Of a stretch of 64,000 nt of DNA, positions 28,971 through 36,993 are shown piece by piece. The notes beneath the pieces were generated by a model. That model ran no database searches. It saw only the letters and a list, made by a program, of their open reading frames with translations, and was not told the origin of the DNA. Each line of letters starts with the position of its first letter. The stretch's first letter is position 1. Origin of the DNA: Pirellulaceae bacterium (GTDB lineage: Bacteria > Planctomycetota > Planctomycetia > Pirellulales > Pirellulaceae); the NCBI GenBank assembly GCA_026004795.1, contig BPJV01000002.1, positions 310,001 to 374,000 on the forward strand, read 5' to 3'. A program made the position numbers and the translations under genes.

Positions 28971-29762
28971 ATGGAACCACATATCCCTGATCATGTGCTG
29001 ATCCATATCGTAGCGAGGCACGCCTGTAAAGAAAACGAACCATGGGAGCGGATTGTCCCCAAGGAGTGTGTGAGAGTATATCGCGAAGCCGATTGCGAAT
29101 GGCAGAATGAAATCGAGCGTTCCCATGGTTGCAGCGACTACGAGGCATGGTGTCGTCTGGTGCCTCGAGCATTTCGCCAACCTTTAAAGGCCGCACTGAT
29201 CGAGCAGGTTCGAATGGGTCAGGATCGGCCTATGTACATCGAGAGCACGGAGCCCAGCCGATGCCGACGGTCACGATCCCGTTCTATAATAGGACCTGCA
29301 GGACTTCTGTTGTTCACTAAGGTTTTTTACAGAAAGACCCATGCAAAACAGCCCTCGCAACGCTTATCCACCGCGTATTTTGTTGTTCATAAGTACCAGC
29401 GTGCAACTTGGAGGACGGCGGCGCGAAGACTATTGAACCGCTATTGTCGATGTAAAGTTACCAAAGGTTTCGTAGTACCGAGCCCCGACGACATCAAAGG
29501 GTATACGGGCGACATTAAAGGAGAAAAACGTCGCGTTGAAGCTTACGAGATCGAAGTTAACACGCCGGAAACCTTCGGAATTTCGCGGGAGCGTGTCATC
29601 AGGCCCAGTCGACATACGTTCCCTAATTGGCCGGAAGCCCGAAAGTGGGAAACGGTTTTAAACGGGCTCTCGCAGATTTTGCTCTGCTGCCATCGTGTCG
29701 TCGCAGCAGCACCAACTCCACACCTCCCCCACGATTGGGTATCGCTTGTTTCAGGAAGCTGA
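28971..29762 (+). CDS. Unknown protein in the sigma/Lon-CARF cluster
   Basis: The start lies 17 bases after the sigma-like gene. The N-terminal ~95 residues are charged and helical with spaced cysteines (HACKEN, KECVRV, EADCEWQ, HGCSDYEAWCRL). After residue ~100 the composition changes to Arg/Ser-rich and the DNA becomes less GC-rich, so the C-terminal two thirds (RCRRSRSRSIIGPAG and onward) may not be real coding sequence, although no stop interrupts it until 29762. No domain is recognised. By position it is one candidate for the protein that holds the sigma-like factor inactive. Confidence 0.5.
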   Translation: MEPHIPDHVLIHIVARHACKENEPWERIVPKECVRVYREADCEWQNEIERSHGCSDYEAWCRLVPRAFRQPLKAALIEQVRMGQDRPMYIESTEPSRCRRSRSRSIIGPAGLLLFTKVFYRKTHAKQPSQRLSTAYFVVHKYQRATWRTAARRLLNRYCRCKVTKGFVVPSPDDIKGYTGDIKGEKRRVEAYEIEVNTPETFGISRERVIRPSRHTFPNWPEARKWETVLNGLSQILLCCHRVVAAAPTPHLPHDWVSLVSGS

Positions 29763-29790
29763 TAGTTCACTGCAAGTGCGAGACTGAGCC

Positions 29791-30807
29791 ATGATGACGG
29801 AACGACTGACGATCGACGAGCGATGGGGGCTGCTGGAGCGTCTTACGACCGCTGCAGAGATTCTCCAGGGTACCGACATCGCTCAACACGACGAGCTAGC
29901 GGTCGAAGCCGCGCTTGAATGGATCGTCGTTCGTAGCCTGGCAGACTTGTTTCAGTACCATCGACCGGAGGAATTCCGAGAATTGGAAGAACGGCTGGAC
30001 CATGCTGATCCAAACAGGCGCAGGGAGTGGCACCGCTGGGCCCTCCTCGAAGCCATGCGCGGCGCGCGTGTGGCGCTTCGCAACTGCCAAAATCTTGACC
30101 GGGCCATCGATGGCGCGGTGATCGACGAGGAAGCTGAAGACATTGCAGTTTCCCTTCTAGAGCTGCGGCTCGAACTGTTTGCGATCGAAAACCAGTTACG
30201 ATCCGAGCGCGATCGCATGGATTCCCCTGCCGATTGGCAGGAACTCTTCCCGTTGCTTCAAGACCTCATCGGTTGGCTCGATGAGGAAATCGACCGGTGG
30301 GCCAATGACCTGTGCGTGGCGGACGATACTTTTTGGATTACGAACCTGCGGAGCGACTTGAAAGCGGACGCGTGGCAACCGCGGCCATGGTGGCTGACCG
30401 ACGAAATCGAATCGCTACGCATCGAACGGCGGGTGTGGCAGCAAACCATTGATGAACGGCTCAATCGCATCACGGGTCAGTGGCGCGTCGTGGAAGAGAG
30501 ATTTGACTTGCTGCCCGATGTGAGCGTTGAAGAATTCCAGCCTGTCGAAGGCCATGCCGAATTGGCACTGGCCGCCGATACAGGCGAAGCACTGCCGGAA
30601 ACTCCGATCCTCGTGCTGGAACGCGAGATGCCGACGGCACCTTGGCGGCAAACAACGGCGGGGAAGTTGGACCAAGGTACTTTTACCCAGCGATTGTATT
30701 TCGAGACGTCGAATCCGGACGGTGTGACTGAACAACGGCTTGACATCGTCGTCGAGGTCTTCATGCCTCGAGATGCTTTCCCCCGATTCAGCTTCCGCCG
30801 CCGATGA
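29791..30807 (+). CDS. Unknown helical protein in the sigma/Lon-CARF cluster
   Basis: The 338 residues are acidic and strongly helical in residues 1-235, rich in Glu, Leu, Arg and Trp (for example LERLTTAAEILQG, EEDIAVSLLELRLELFAIE and LLQDLIGWLDEEIDRW). A shorter beta-rich tail follows (TQRLYFETSNPDGVTEQRLD, ending in basic FSFRRR). There is no signal peptide or membrane segment, and no family I recognise. It lies between the sigma-like gene and the Lon-CARF gene with spacings of 28 and 22 bases, which suggests one transcript. Size, acidity and position make it my preferred candidate for an anti-sigma or protease-substrate role, by analogy with CalpT; there is no sequence evidence for that. 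Confidence 0.7.
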   Translation: MMTERLTIDERWGLLERLTTAAEILQGTDIAQHDELAVEAALEWIVVRSLADLFQYHRPEEFRELEERLDHADPNRRREWHRWALLEAMRGARVALRNCQNLDRAIDGAVIDEEAEDIAVSLLELRLELFAIENQLRSERDRMDSPADWQELFPLLQDLIGWLDEEIDRWANDLCVADDTFWITNLRSDLKADAWQPRPWWLTDEIESLRIERRVWQQTIDERLNRITGQWRVVEERFDLLPDVSVEEFQPVEGHAELALAADTGEALPETPILVLEREMPTAPWRQTTAGKLDQGTFTQRLYFETSNPDGVTEQRLDIVVEVFMPRDAFPRFSFRRR

Positions 30808-30829
30808 AACCAATAATCGAGAGGTAGAG

Positions 30830-31030
30830 ATGTCGTTCCTTGTTCGGTGTGGGCGGGCGGCCACCGAAATAACCGTGCTTGGTAGGCTGGAGGCCCTACC
30901 AGGTCCCATTCGGTTGATCGGCCGCAAACGGCAAGTTCTTGATCCGACCCGCATCCTTGCATTGCGGGACGCGTACCGCGAGACTGGGAATGAAGCGTGG
31001 AATCTGGTTCGTCTGACGCGGCTGCGATGA
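30830..31030 (+). CDS. Small basic protein, unknown
   Basis: The 66 residues start at MSFLVRCGRAATEITV. The start is preceded by GAGAGGTAG, a fair ribosome-binding site, and lies 22 bases past the preceding stop. The protein is basic, with LGRLEALPGPIRLIGRKRQV followed by a helix RILALRDAYRETGNEAW. No family is recognised. It ends 163 bases before the Lon-CARF gene. Confidence 0.55.
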   Translation: MSFLVRCGRAATEITVLGRLEALPGPIRLIGRKRQVLDPTRILALRDAYRETGNEAWNLVRLTRLR

Positions 31031-31193
31031 ATCGGTCGGGCACCGACGAATAGGATCACGTCGGACGCATGTGAAAACTGCTGATGCTTCTCCGGCGAAG
31101 CATCTGGAACGGGCGAAAATGGAACAACAGCCCGCTCGCAAAGCAACATGTTTCCGGAAATCCGCTGCCTCCTGCTAATCTACCGTCATAGCC

Positions 31194-32792
31194 ATGCCGC
31201 ATAACGCTCAAACTTTGGTCGACCAGTTGGAGGAAATCACCACCTGGATCAGCTCTTCCACGCTGCCGAACCGGAGCAGCAGGCAACGATTGGCCCGCAC
31301 CTTTGACGTGCTGGCCTGGTTTCTTCTTCCCGAAGTGCGGCAGCGCGTGCAACACTGGATTCGTGAAGATTACCCCCAATGCTCGGCCGCTGGCGACTTT
31401 CATTTACCAAGCGCAACGGGAGCCTGCGCAGTGCCCGTTACATGGCGGCACCGTTTTGCCACTGCGGCAGCACCAGCAGGGGTTCTGCCACTGCGCTGGG
31501 CTGCAACCAGTCCTCCTGAAGGCAGTATTCCCGACGCGCTTCTGCAATTCTCTCACGTCGTGCGCGATGCGTTGGCCAAGTCGCATGCGTTGAAAGAACG
31601 AGCGGGCGGGAGCATGAAACTCGACCAGTGGCATTTGAATTGGACGGTCGATGCCTGGAGCAATTGGCAACTCGGCGACCTTGCCGTTTCCCCCGAGTCC
31701 GCTTTTGCTCCCTTAGCGATCGGTCTGATCTGCGCCGCGCTGAATATCACACCAGCCGTGGACTTCATCGCTACCGGTCAATGGGACCTTGAAAAGAATC
31801 GGTGGGCGGTAAAGCCCGCGACATTGGAATCCAAACTGAAAGCGGCCTTCGCTCTCGGCTTCCGCAGATTCGTCGTCCCTCCAACGGAAAAGAGTCTGGC
31901 CGAAGACATTTTCCGCGAACTCGAGGAAGACAGTGGAGAACAATCTCAGTGGCTGAGTCTACCCACGCCGCAGACGAAAACCGATCTTGGCGCAGCGCTG
32001 CTGCCCATTCTTCCCATGGCCGGTAGCCAGCCCTCCATGCACGATCGCTTGGAAGATCGAGCCACTTGGTACGACTCGCTCGTGTCCCACGATCAAGCCC
32101 GCGTGTACTTCGAATCCCATATCCTTCCTGACATATCCCATCGAGGGCGTCGCCAGATCGCTGCCGTCGATTCCTGTATTTTGAATCCGGACTCGCTCCT
32201 ATCAATCTACAGCGGCAGCGAAGACCTGTTGTGGCTGACCGCCGTCACATGGACGCCGCGGCGGTTGGTCTACCTCTGCACCGAGGACTTCGCCCCGCGG
32301 TGTGTGCACTTTGTCCAGCGGCTCATGGATCGTTGGCAAGATGTCGTCGCCCGGTGCCGCCACAACTCATCGATCGACGATCAGGAGCAGCGTTGGGCAA
32401 TATCAGTGGCCGCCGGCGAACCATCCTCGGATCCGCCCGAAATCGTCATTAAAAAAGTCGCCAAGGATTCCACCTGTTTGACACAACTGGCTACCCTCCG
32501 CGCATCGTGCCCCGTCCCCAGCGGTCGTTCCTGCGTGATCGATGCCACCCCTGGGCGTCGCGCCATGCAGATCGCGTTGACGGCCAGCACAGAACCGGGG
32601 GACGTAATCTTTTGCTGGTGGCACAGCACCAGTCAGGCGACTCGCCGGCCCGTCCCGTTGGATCTGGAGCCAAACCTGTGGGTCGTCGAACAGGACCGAA
32701 GGCTGCGGCAGCTGAATCCCCCTTCGGCCGTCACGAAATCGTCTCTCTGCCTAGACACGAACTTCCCAGTGTACCATCCGTTTGAACCGTAA
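31194..32792 (+). CDS. Lon-type protease domain fused to a CARF domain
   Basis: In this 532-residue protein, residues ~145-235 show the Lon (S16) proteolytic core without an AAA+ module. VSPESAFAPLAIGLICAAL gives a serine at 169 in the place of Lon's catalytic Ser, and LESKLKAAFALGFRRFVVPP gives lysine 214 in the place of the catalytic Lys. The 45-residue spacing is close to the 43 of E. coli Lon (S679/K722). Residues ~320-500 look like a CARF domain: RLVYLCTEDF, EIVIKKVAKD, then VIDATPGRRAMQIALTAST in the place of the D-x-T-G-G-T-K-x-M motif. CARF domains bind cyclic oligoadenylate, so the protease would be switched on by Cas10 signalling. CalpL has the same logic with a SAVED sensor. It is followed 21 bases later by cas6. 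Confidence 0.78.
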   Translation: MPHNAQTLVDQLEEITTWISSSTLPNRSSRQRLARTFDVLAWFLLPEVRQRVQHWIREDYPQCSAAGDFHLPSATGACAVPVTWRHRFATAAAPAGVLPLRWAATSPPEGSIPDALLQFSHVVRDALAKSHALKERAGGSMKLDQWHLNWTVDAWSNWQLGDLAVSPESAFAPLAIGLICAALNITPAVDFIATGQWDLEKNRWAVKPATLESKLKAAFALGFRRFVVPPTEKSLAEDIFRELEEDSGEQSQWLSLPTPQTKTDLGAALLPILPMAGSQPSMHDRLEDRATWYDSLVSHDQARVYFESHILPDISHRGRRQIAAVDSCILNPDSLLSIYSGSEDLLWLTAVTWTPRRLVYLCTEDFAPRCVHFVQRLMDRWQDVVARCRHNSSIDDQEQRWAISVAAGEPSSDPPEIVIKKVAKDSTCLTQLATLRASCPVPSGRSCVIDATPGRRAMQIALTASTEPGDVIFCWWHSTSQATRRPVPLDLEPNLWVVEQDRRLRQLNPPSAVTKSSLCLDTNFPVYHPFEP

Positions 32793-32813
32793 TCACGTTC
32801 GTCCTGCGAGCCG

Positions 32814-33938
32814 ATGATGGACCCGACCCGATCGATTACAAAACGTTTCACCGACCCGCGTTCGCCAGCCTCGTCCGCTCTGCCGATGCGGATCGTCGTG
32901 GACCGCCTGACCATTCGCGACAACTCGGCACCGCTATCCCCTTGGCTGGGACCATCGCTGCGCGGGCTGTTTTTGCGCGAGCTGCGTGAGACGCTCTGCC
33001 GTTTGCCAATCGAGCGCCGACCGTGGTTGACATCGACCGAACGGCGGTGGTCCGGCGCGGCGGCTCGCTTCGCCGCCAAGAAAGCTGATTCCACCAAAGC
33101 TTACTGTCGCGGCTGTGAGCACATGCTCGATTGCCTGTACGGACGCACCCTGGAACCGGACTTGATTCAACTGGGTCGACCTGTGCACCGCGGTGCACGC
33201 GACGGGCTGCGCGCGCTGTCGGTAGCCGTCGAAGTCGTCGATCCCGCTCGCCGCGGTCACCAACGACTGGTTCGCTGGTTGGCCATCGGTGCCGACGCGC
33301 TGGCCATCCTCGACGCGGCTCGCCAGGCGGCTCGGCAGCAACTGCAAACCGCCGGAATCGGACAGGCGGGAATCGTAGCCAGCCTGTCCGAGCGCCCCTG
33401 TGTCGAACAAGAATTGCGCCTCGAACCGAGCAACCTGACCACCGAATTCGGCCGCGCCGGACAGACAGTGCCCGTGCGCATCGTATTGCAATCGCCGCTA
33501 TTCCTGAAGCGAAAAACCGGCCCGCGTCGTCCACCCGCTGATGTCCGGTTGCCGGGCCAACCGAAGCGGCGTTTCGATACCCAAGCCCGCCGGCCTCCCA
33601 CACCCGGCGAATTGGTGCGGGAAAGCGTCCGGACGGTTCGCCGTGCCATCCAGGAGTACCTCGATCCGCACTGGACGGCGGACCGTGACCTGAGCGATTT
33701 CGTCGCTCGAGCCGATCGAATCGAGCCGTCCCGACAGGATTGGACTCCGTTCCAACACGCCCGCAGCAGCAACCGGCAGCAACGACGATGGGATATGGCC
33801 GGGTGGATGGGTGAAGTGACCGTGGTCGACATGCCCGAATGCTACCTGCCGTGGCTGCACTGGGGTGGCCTGCTGGGCGTCGGCGACAGTCGCAATTGCG
33901 GCGCCGGCCTATGGGGAATCGAACGCCTCGACCGCTGA
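32814..33938 (+). CDS. cas6: Cas6-type CRISPR RNA endoribonuclease
   Basis: The 374 residues fit the Cas6 family of type III systems. The first RAMP fold starts at RIVVDRLTIRDNSAPL and GPSLRGLFLRELRETLCR. A CRGCEHMLDCLYG cysteine cluster follows, then VPVRIVLQSPLFLKRK. The end has SSNRQQRRWDMAGWMGEVTV and the glycine-rich loop HWGGLLGVGDSRNCGAGLWG. Cas6 cuts the array transcript within each repeat, leaving an 8-nt 5' tag. Translation could start at 32814 (ATG-ATG) or at 32886, just before the first RAMP strand. Its opposite strand has a false ORF of almost equal length. The gene ends the plus-strand run 21 bases after the Lon-CARF gene. Confidence 0.85.
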   Translation: MMDPTRSITKRFTDPRSPASSALPMRIVVDRLTIRDNSAPLSPWLGPSLRGLFLRELRETLCRLPIERRPWLTSTERRWSGAAARFAAKKADSTKAYCRGCEHMLDCLYGRTLEPDLIQLGRPVHRGARDGLRALSVAVEVVDPARRGHQRLVRWLAIGADALAILDAARQAARQQLQTAGIGQAGIVASLSERPCVEQELRLEPSNLTTEFGRAGQTVPVRIVLQSPLFLKRKTGPRRPPADVRLPGQPKRRFDTQARRPPTPGELVRESVRTVRRAIQEYLDPHWTADRDLSDFVARADRIEPSRQDWTPFQHARSSNRQQRRWDMAGWMGEVTVVDMPECYLPWLHWGGLLGVGDSRNCGAGLWGIERLDR

Positions 33939-34022
33939 CCCACAGTACCACTGCAGTCCCTGCAGCTCCCCGACAGTACCACTGCGGTCCTTGCAGTCAC
34001 AATCACCCGTCGGACTTTGCGG
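33939..34022 (+). repeat. Short tandem repeat after cas6
   Basis: A ~31-base unit containing ACAGTACCACTGC occurs twice in tandem immediately after the cas6 stop (about 33943-34000). No hairpin or T-tract is evident. Confidence 0.5.
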
Positions 34023-34247
34023 TCATCGAATGATTCTGGATACCGAGCAGAACCAGAGTGCGATGCCGCCGAAGATAAAGTACCCCCACCAACTCGAGGT
34101 CAACACGCCACCGAAGATTCCGACGATGAAGCAAAACCAGAACGCGGCCTCATTGATCGTTTCTCTCGGTCCCGCTCGGCCCGTGCTGCGCATGGCGCAA
34201 TCACGTAGGAATACCCGAAAAGGATCCGAGGGTCGTCGACGTGCCAT
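34023..34247 (-). CDS. Small two-helix membrane protein, uncertain
   Basis: From the ATG at 34247 the frame gives 74 residues: a basic N-terminus (MARRRPSDPFRVFLRDC) and two hydrophobic helices (AAFWFCFIVGIFGGVL and WGYFIFGGIALWFC) ending SRIIR. The hydrophobic pattern is unlike the Arg-rich random frames nearby, so it may be real. GGAG lies only two bases before the ATG, which is too close for a good ribosome-binding site. The gene is alone in a 1.25-kb gap between cas6 and the array. Confidence 0.4.
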   Translation of the reverse strand: MARRRPSDPFRVFLRDCAMRSTGRAGPRETINEAAFWFCFIVGIFGGVLTSSWWGYFIFGGIALWFCSVSRIIR

Positions 34248-34894
34248 AGCTCCACTACCTCCTTCTGCGTTCTTCGAATGAAATCTCGTGTTCCCGAAAT
34301 AGAACGAAACTCCATCGCCGCTCGTGACACACCACACACCCACCCTACCCTAATCCCGTTGGACCATCTCAAAGATCATCGATTCTCGTCCGATCTCTCC
34401 GGGGTTTCCCGATTCTTCTGGGGCCTCATGGTGACTTTTGGCACCTTCTTCAGTCCCCAATCGAAGACCGGTGGCTTCGGTGGCCGAAACCACCGGCTCA
34501 TCAGCCGGCTTGCAAACCGCTTCAACCAGGCAGACCAGGACGCATCAGGTCTCTCGTTCATTCCGAACCCCCGTCAACGAGCATCGACATTCACCGCCCC
34601 CGCATGCGGCTACTGCATTCTACTCTTCATTGGCGGATCGACGAATGATCCGGGATTTGATCGGTATCAATTGCCGGACGCTGCATGCTAATCTGCATTG
34701 GAGGGCGACCGACACCCCACCGTCGTGAGAGAGATGTTCCCGCGTTGGGTAACCGTGATCGCGGCGTCGCGAGCACGCCCGGGTTCTGATTCACCGCGTC
34801 GCTACGCGACGCAACATTTGTTGATGCCGCCGCGATCCCCGGCCATGAATGACCGGGCTACCATCACACCGTCGCTACGCGGCGGAACGATGGC

Positions 34895-34962
34895 TTCCGC
34901 CGCGTAGCGGCTCGATGAGGGTATCGCAGCGTTTTCCGCCGCGTAGCGGCTCGATGAGGGTA
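34895..34962. repeat. 29-bp direct repeat with internal palindrome
   Basis: An identical 29-base unit (starting TTCCGCCGCGTAGCGG and ending GAGGGTA) occurs at 34895-34923 and 34934-34962, 39 bases apart. Each contains the palindrome GCCGCGTAGCGGC. Confidence 0.8.
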
Positions 34963-35030
34963 GCCCGGCGTTTCAACGCCGGGTCAAACGGTTACCAGCC
35001 GTCCCCAGCGTCGCGTAGCGACGCCATGAT
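34960..35030. repeat. Left arm of a 71-bp inverted repeat flanking the array/cas1-cas2/IS66 segment
   Basis: This 71-base sequence starts GTAGCCCGGCGTTTCAACGC and matches the reverse complement of 41671-41741 at 66 of 71 positions. It contains its own palindrome CCCGGCGTT(T)CAACGCCGGG. Confidence 0.85.
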
Positions 35031-35191
35031 CCCGCCCCTACGCGATGCAATCGAGCCGTGCGCGACCGTCATCGCACCGGCGTGCGCGACACGCTTCCGC
35101 ACCTCGAGACAAGACATCCGATTCATGAATTATTCACAGTCCGAGTAAATGGACGGCCTGCTCATGAATTGAGAATGGTATCCGATACCCA

Positions 35192-36789
35192 GTTTCAATG
35201 GCCTGTTAATGGCCGAGTGAATTGAGGCTTGTCAGGGACCGCCAAGACGGTTGGGTCCTCGTGTGGGAGTTTCAATGGCCTGTCAATGGCCGAGTGAATT
35301 GAGGCTCTTTGAGCTCGCCGAGGCAGAAGTCCGCTTCCACTTGGGTTTCAATGGCCTGTTAATGGCCGAGTGAATTGAGGCTGGCTCCGCAGGGGGGAGT
35401 GATCTCCCCTGCGGAGCTGCGTTTCAATGGCCTGTTAATGGCCGAGTGAATTGAGGCGAAGACGTTGACACCTGATTAGCGCCGTATTTTGGTTTCAATG
35501 GCCTGTTAATGGCCGAGTGAATTGAGGCTCGTCTGACTGGTCCTTGGTCTGGGACAAGGAGAAAAACAGTTTCAATGGCCTGTTAATGGCCGAGTGAATT
35601 GAGGCGGCTTTTACGCAGAGCCGGTAACCTGGGCCGACGGTCGTTTCAATGGCCTGTTAATGGCCGAGTGAATTGAGGCGAGCTCCTGGAAATCCAGGAG
35701 CGAATGGCCCACATGGTTTCAATGGCCTGTTAATGGCCGAGTGAATTGAGGCCTGGCTTCTCAAACGAGCCGGGTGCAGCGCGATTGTTTCAATGGCCTG
35801 TTAATGGCCGAGTGAATTGAGGCGTACCGCGGAGACTGGGAACATCGGTATCTGTGGGAGTTTCAATGGCCTGTTAATGGCCGAGTGAATTGAGGCGTAC
35901 CGCGGAGACTGGGAACATCGGTATCTGTGGGAGTTTCAATGGCCTGTTAATGGCCGAGTGAATTGAGGCCTACAAAAGGAGATCTATGATGGAGAAGTTT
36001 GTCGAGGTTTCAATGGCCTGTTAATGGCCGAGTGAATTGAGGCTCATTATCTGGGACCAGTCGGCGCGGACGGTCAGGTTTCAATGGCCTGTTAATGGCC
36101 GAGTGAATTGAGGCGCGTCTGACTGGGTCATGGTGTGGGACCAGTCGGGTTTCAATGGCCTGTTAATGGCCGAGTGAATTGAGGCCCGGGTTTTAGACCC
36201 GGACTTTGGCGAGCGTGAAGTTTCAATGGCCTGTTAATGGCCGAGTGAATTGAGGCACGACTTCACGGTCGTCGAGTTCGACCTCACAGGCGTCGTTTCA
36301 ATGGCCTGTTAATGGCCGAGTGAATTGAGGCGCCGGGCTCACCCGGATGATTTCCTCTCCTGCTGCCTGTTTCAATGGCCTGTTAATGGCCGAGTGAATT
36401 GAGGCTCGGTTTCGCCGCCCGTGGTGGGTGGCGGCCGAGCCCGGTTTCAATGGCCTGTTAATGGCCGAGTGAATTGAGGCAGAGGGGGTTAAAGATGTCA
36501 AATATGGCTGAGTTCGTGGCAAAGGGTTTCAATGGCCTGTTAATGGCCGAGTGAATTGAGGCCAGCCGATTGGCTGGACGATTATTTCGGGCCGCATAAG
36601 TATGTTTCAATGGCCTGTTAATGGCCGAGTGAATTGAGGCCTTGCTCCGCCCCAAAAACTTATCGAATCCAAGGCCGCACAGTTTCAATGGCCTGTTAAT
36701 GGCCGAGTGAATTGAGGCGCCGCTCGCCGGTGTTTCCCCTCCCGTTTCGGGAGTTTCAATGGCCTGTTAATGGCCGAGTGAATTGAGGC
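35192..36789 (-). CRISPR. CRISPR array, 22 repeats of 37 bp and 21 spacers
   Basis: On the plus strand each repeat begins GTTTCAATGG and ends GAATTGAGGC. Repeats start at 35192, 35269, 35345, 35421, 35492, 35569, 35643, 35716, 35787, 35860, 35933, 36007, 36078, 36149, 36220, 36295, 36369, 36444, 36526, 36604, 36682 and 36753. Spacers are 34-45 bp. All repeats look identical except that at 35269, with one T-to-C change (CTGTCAATGG). The minus-strand form ends in ATTGAAAC, the usual 8-nt crRNA 5' tag, so transcription is inferred to run leftward from a leader at 36790-36993. The variant repeat is at the leader-distal end, as expected. Two adjacent spacers (35824-35859 and 35897-35932) are identical. 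Confidence 0.97.
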
Positions 36790-36993
36790 TCCGCCTCGCA
36801 TAAGTCCATGAAGGCGTTGGAGATAGTATACCCGTTTGCCTACCCCCATGCAAATCGGGGAGATCCGTTCGCTGGCATCGTTCCCATGGAATGCTGTCGT
36901 GCATCGTAAGTCTGTTTCTGATAAGCGGTTATGGCTTTGCCTGCCCCCCTGGGGGAATCGGAAGCGGAGTTAGCGACGTCCACGAGGACCAGG
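36790..36993 (-). promoter_or_regulatory. Probable CRISPR leader
   Basis: The ~204 bases between the cas1 stop and the first repeat on the minus strand are the only candidate leader, given the inferred leftward transcription. No definite promoter boxes can be assigned. Confidence 0.6.

Larger units (their letters stand above)
34248..35191. other. Intergenic with dispersed repeats, no gene seen
   Basis: About 940 bases left of the CRISPR array. Besides the repeat features listed separately, I see no convincing reading frame. It is the leader-distal side of the array. Confidence 0.5.

Noticed and set aside
29285-29290. Perfect TATAAT box inside the unknown gene at 28971-29762
   Set aside because: No -35 element at the right distance, and the box lies within an open frame; kept only as a note because that frame's second half is doubtful.
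31194-32792. Assignment of the C-terminus to a SAVED domain as in CalpL
   Set aside because: The visible motif order (VYLCTEDF, VIDATPGRRAM) fits a CARF domain better, though SAVED and CARF share a fold and I cannot run a comparison.
32848-33951. Minus-strand frame of 367 codons opposite cas6
   Set aside because: Arg/Gly/Pro-rich antisense image of a GC-rich gene; cas6 on the other strand has clear RAMP motifs.
36298-36688. Minus-strand frames within the CRISPR array
   Set aside because: They read through repeats (SIHSAINRPLK is the repeat translated) and are not genes.
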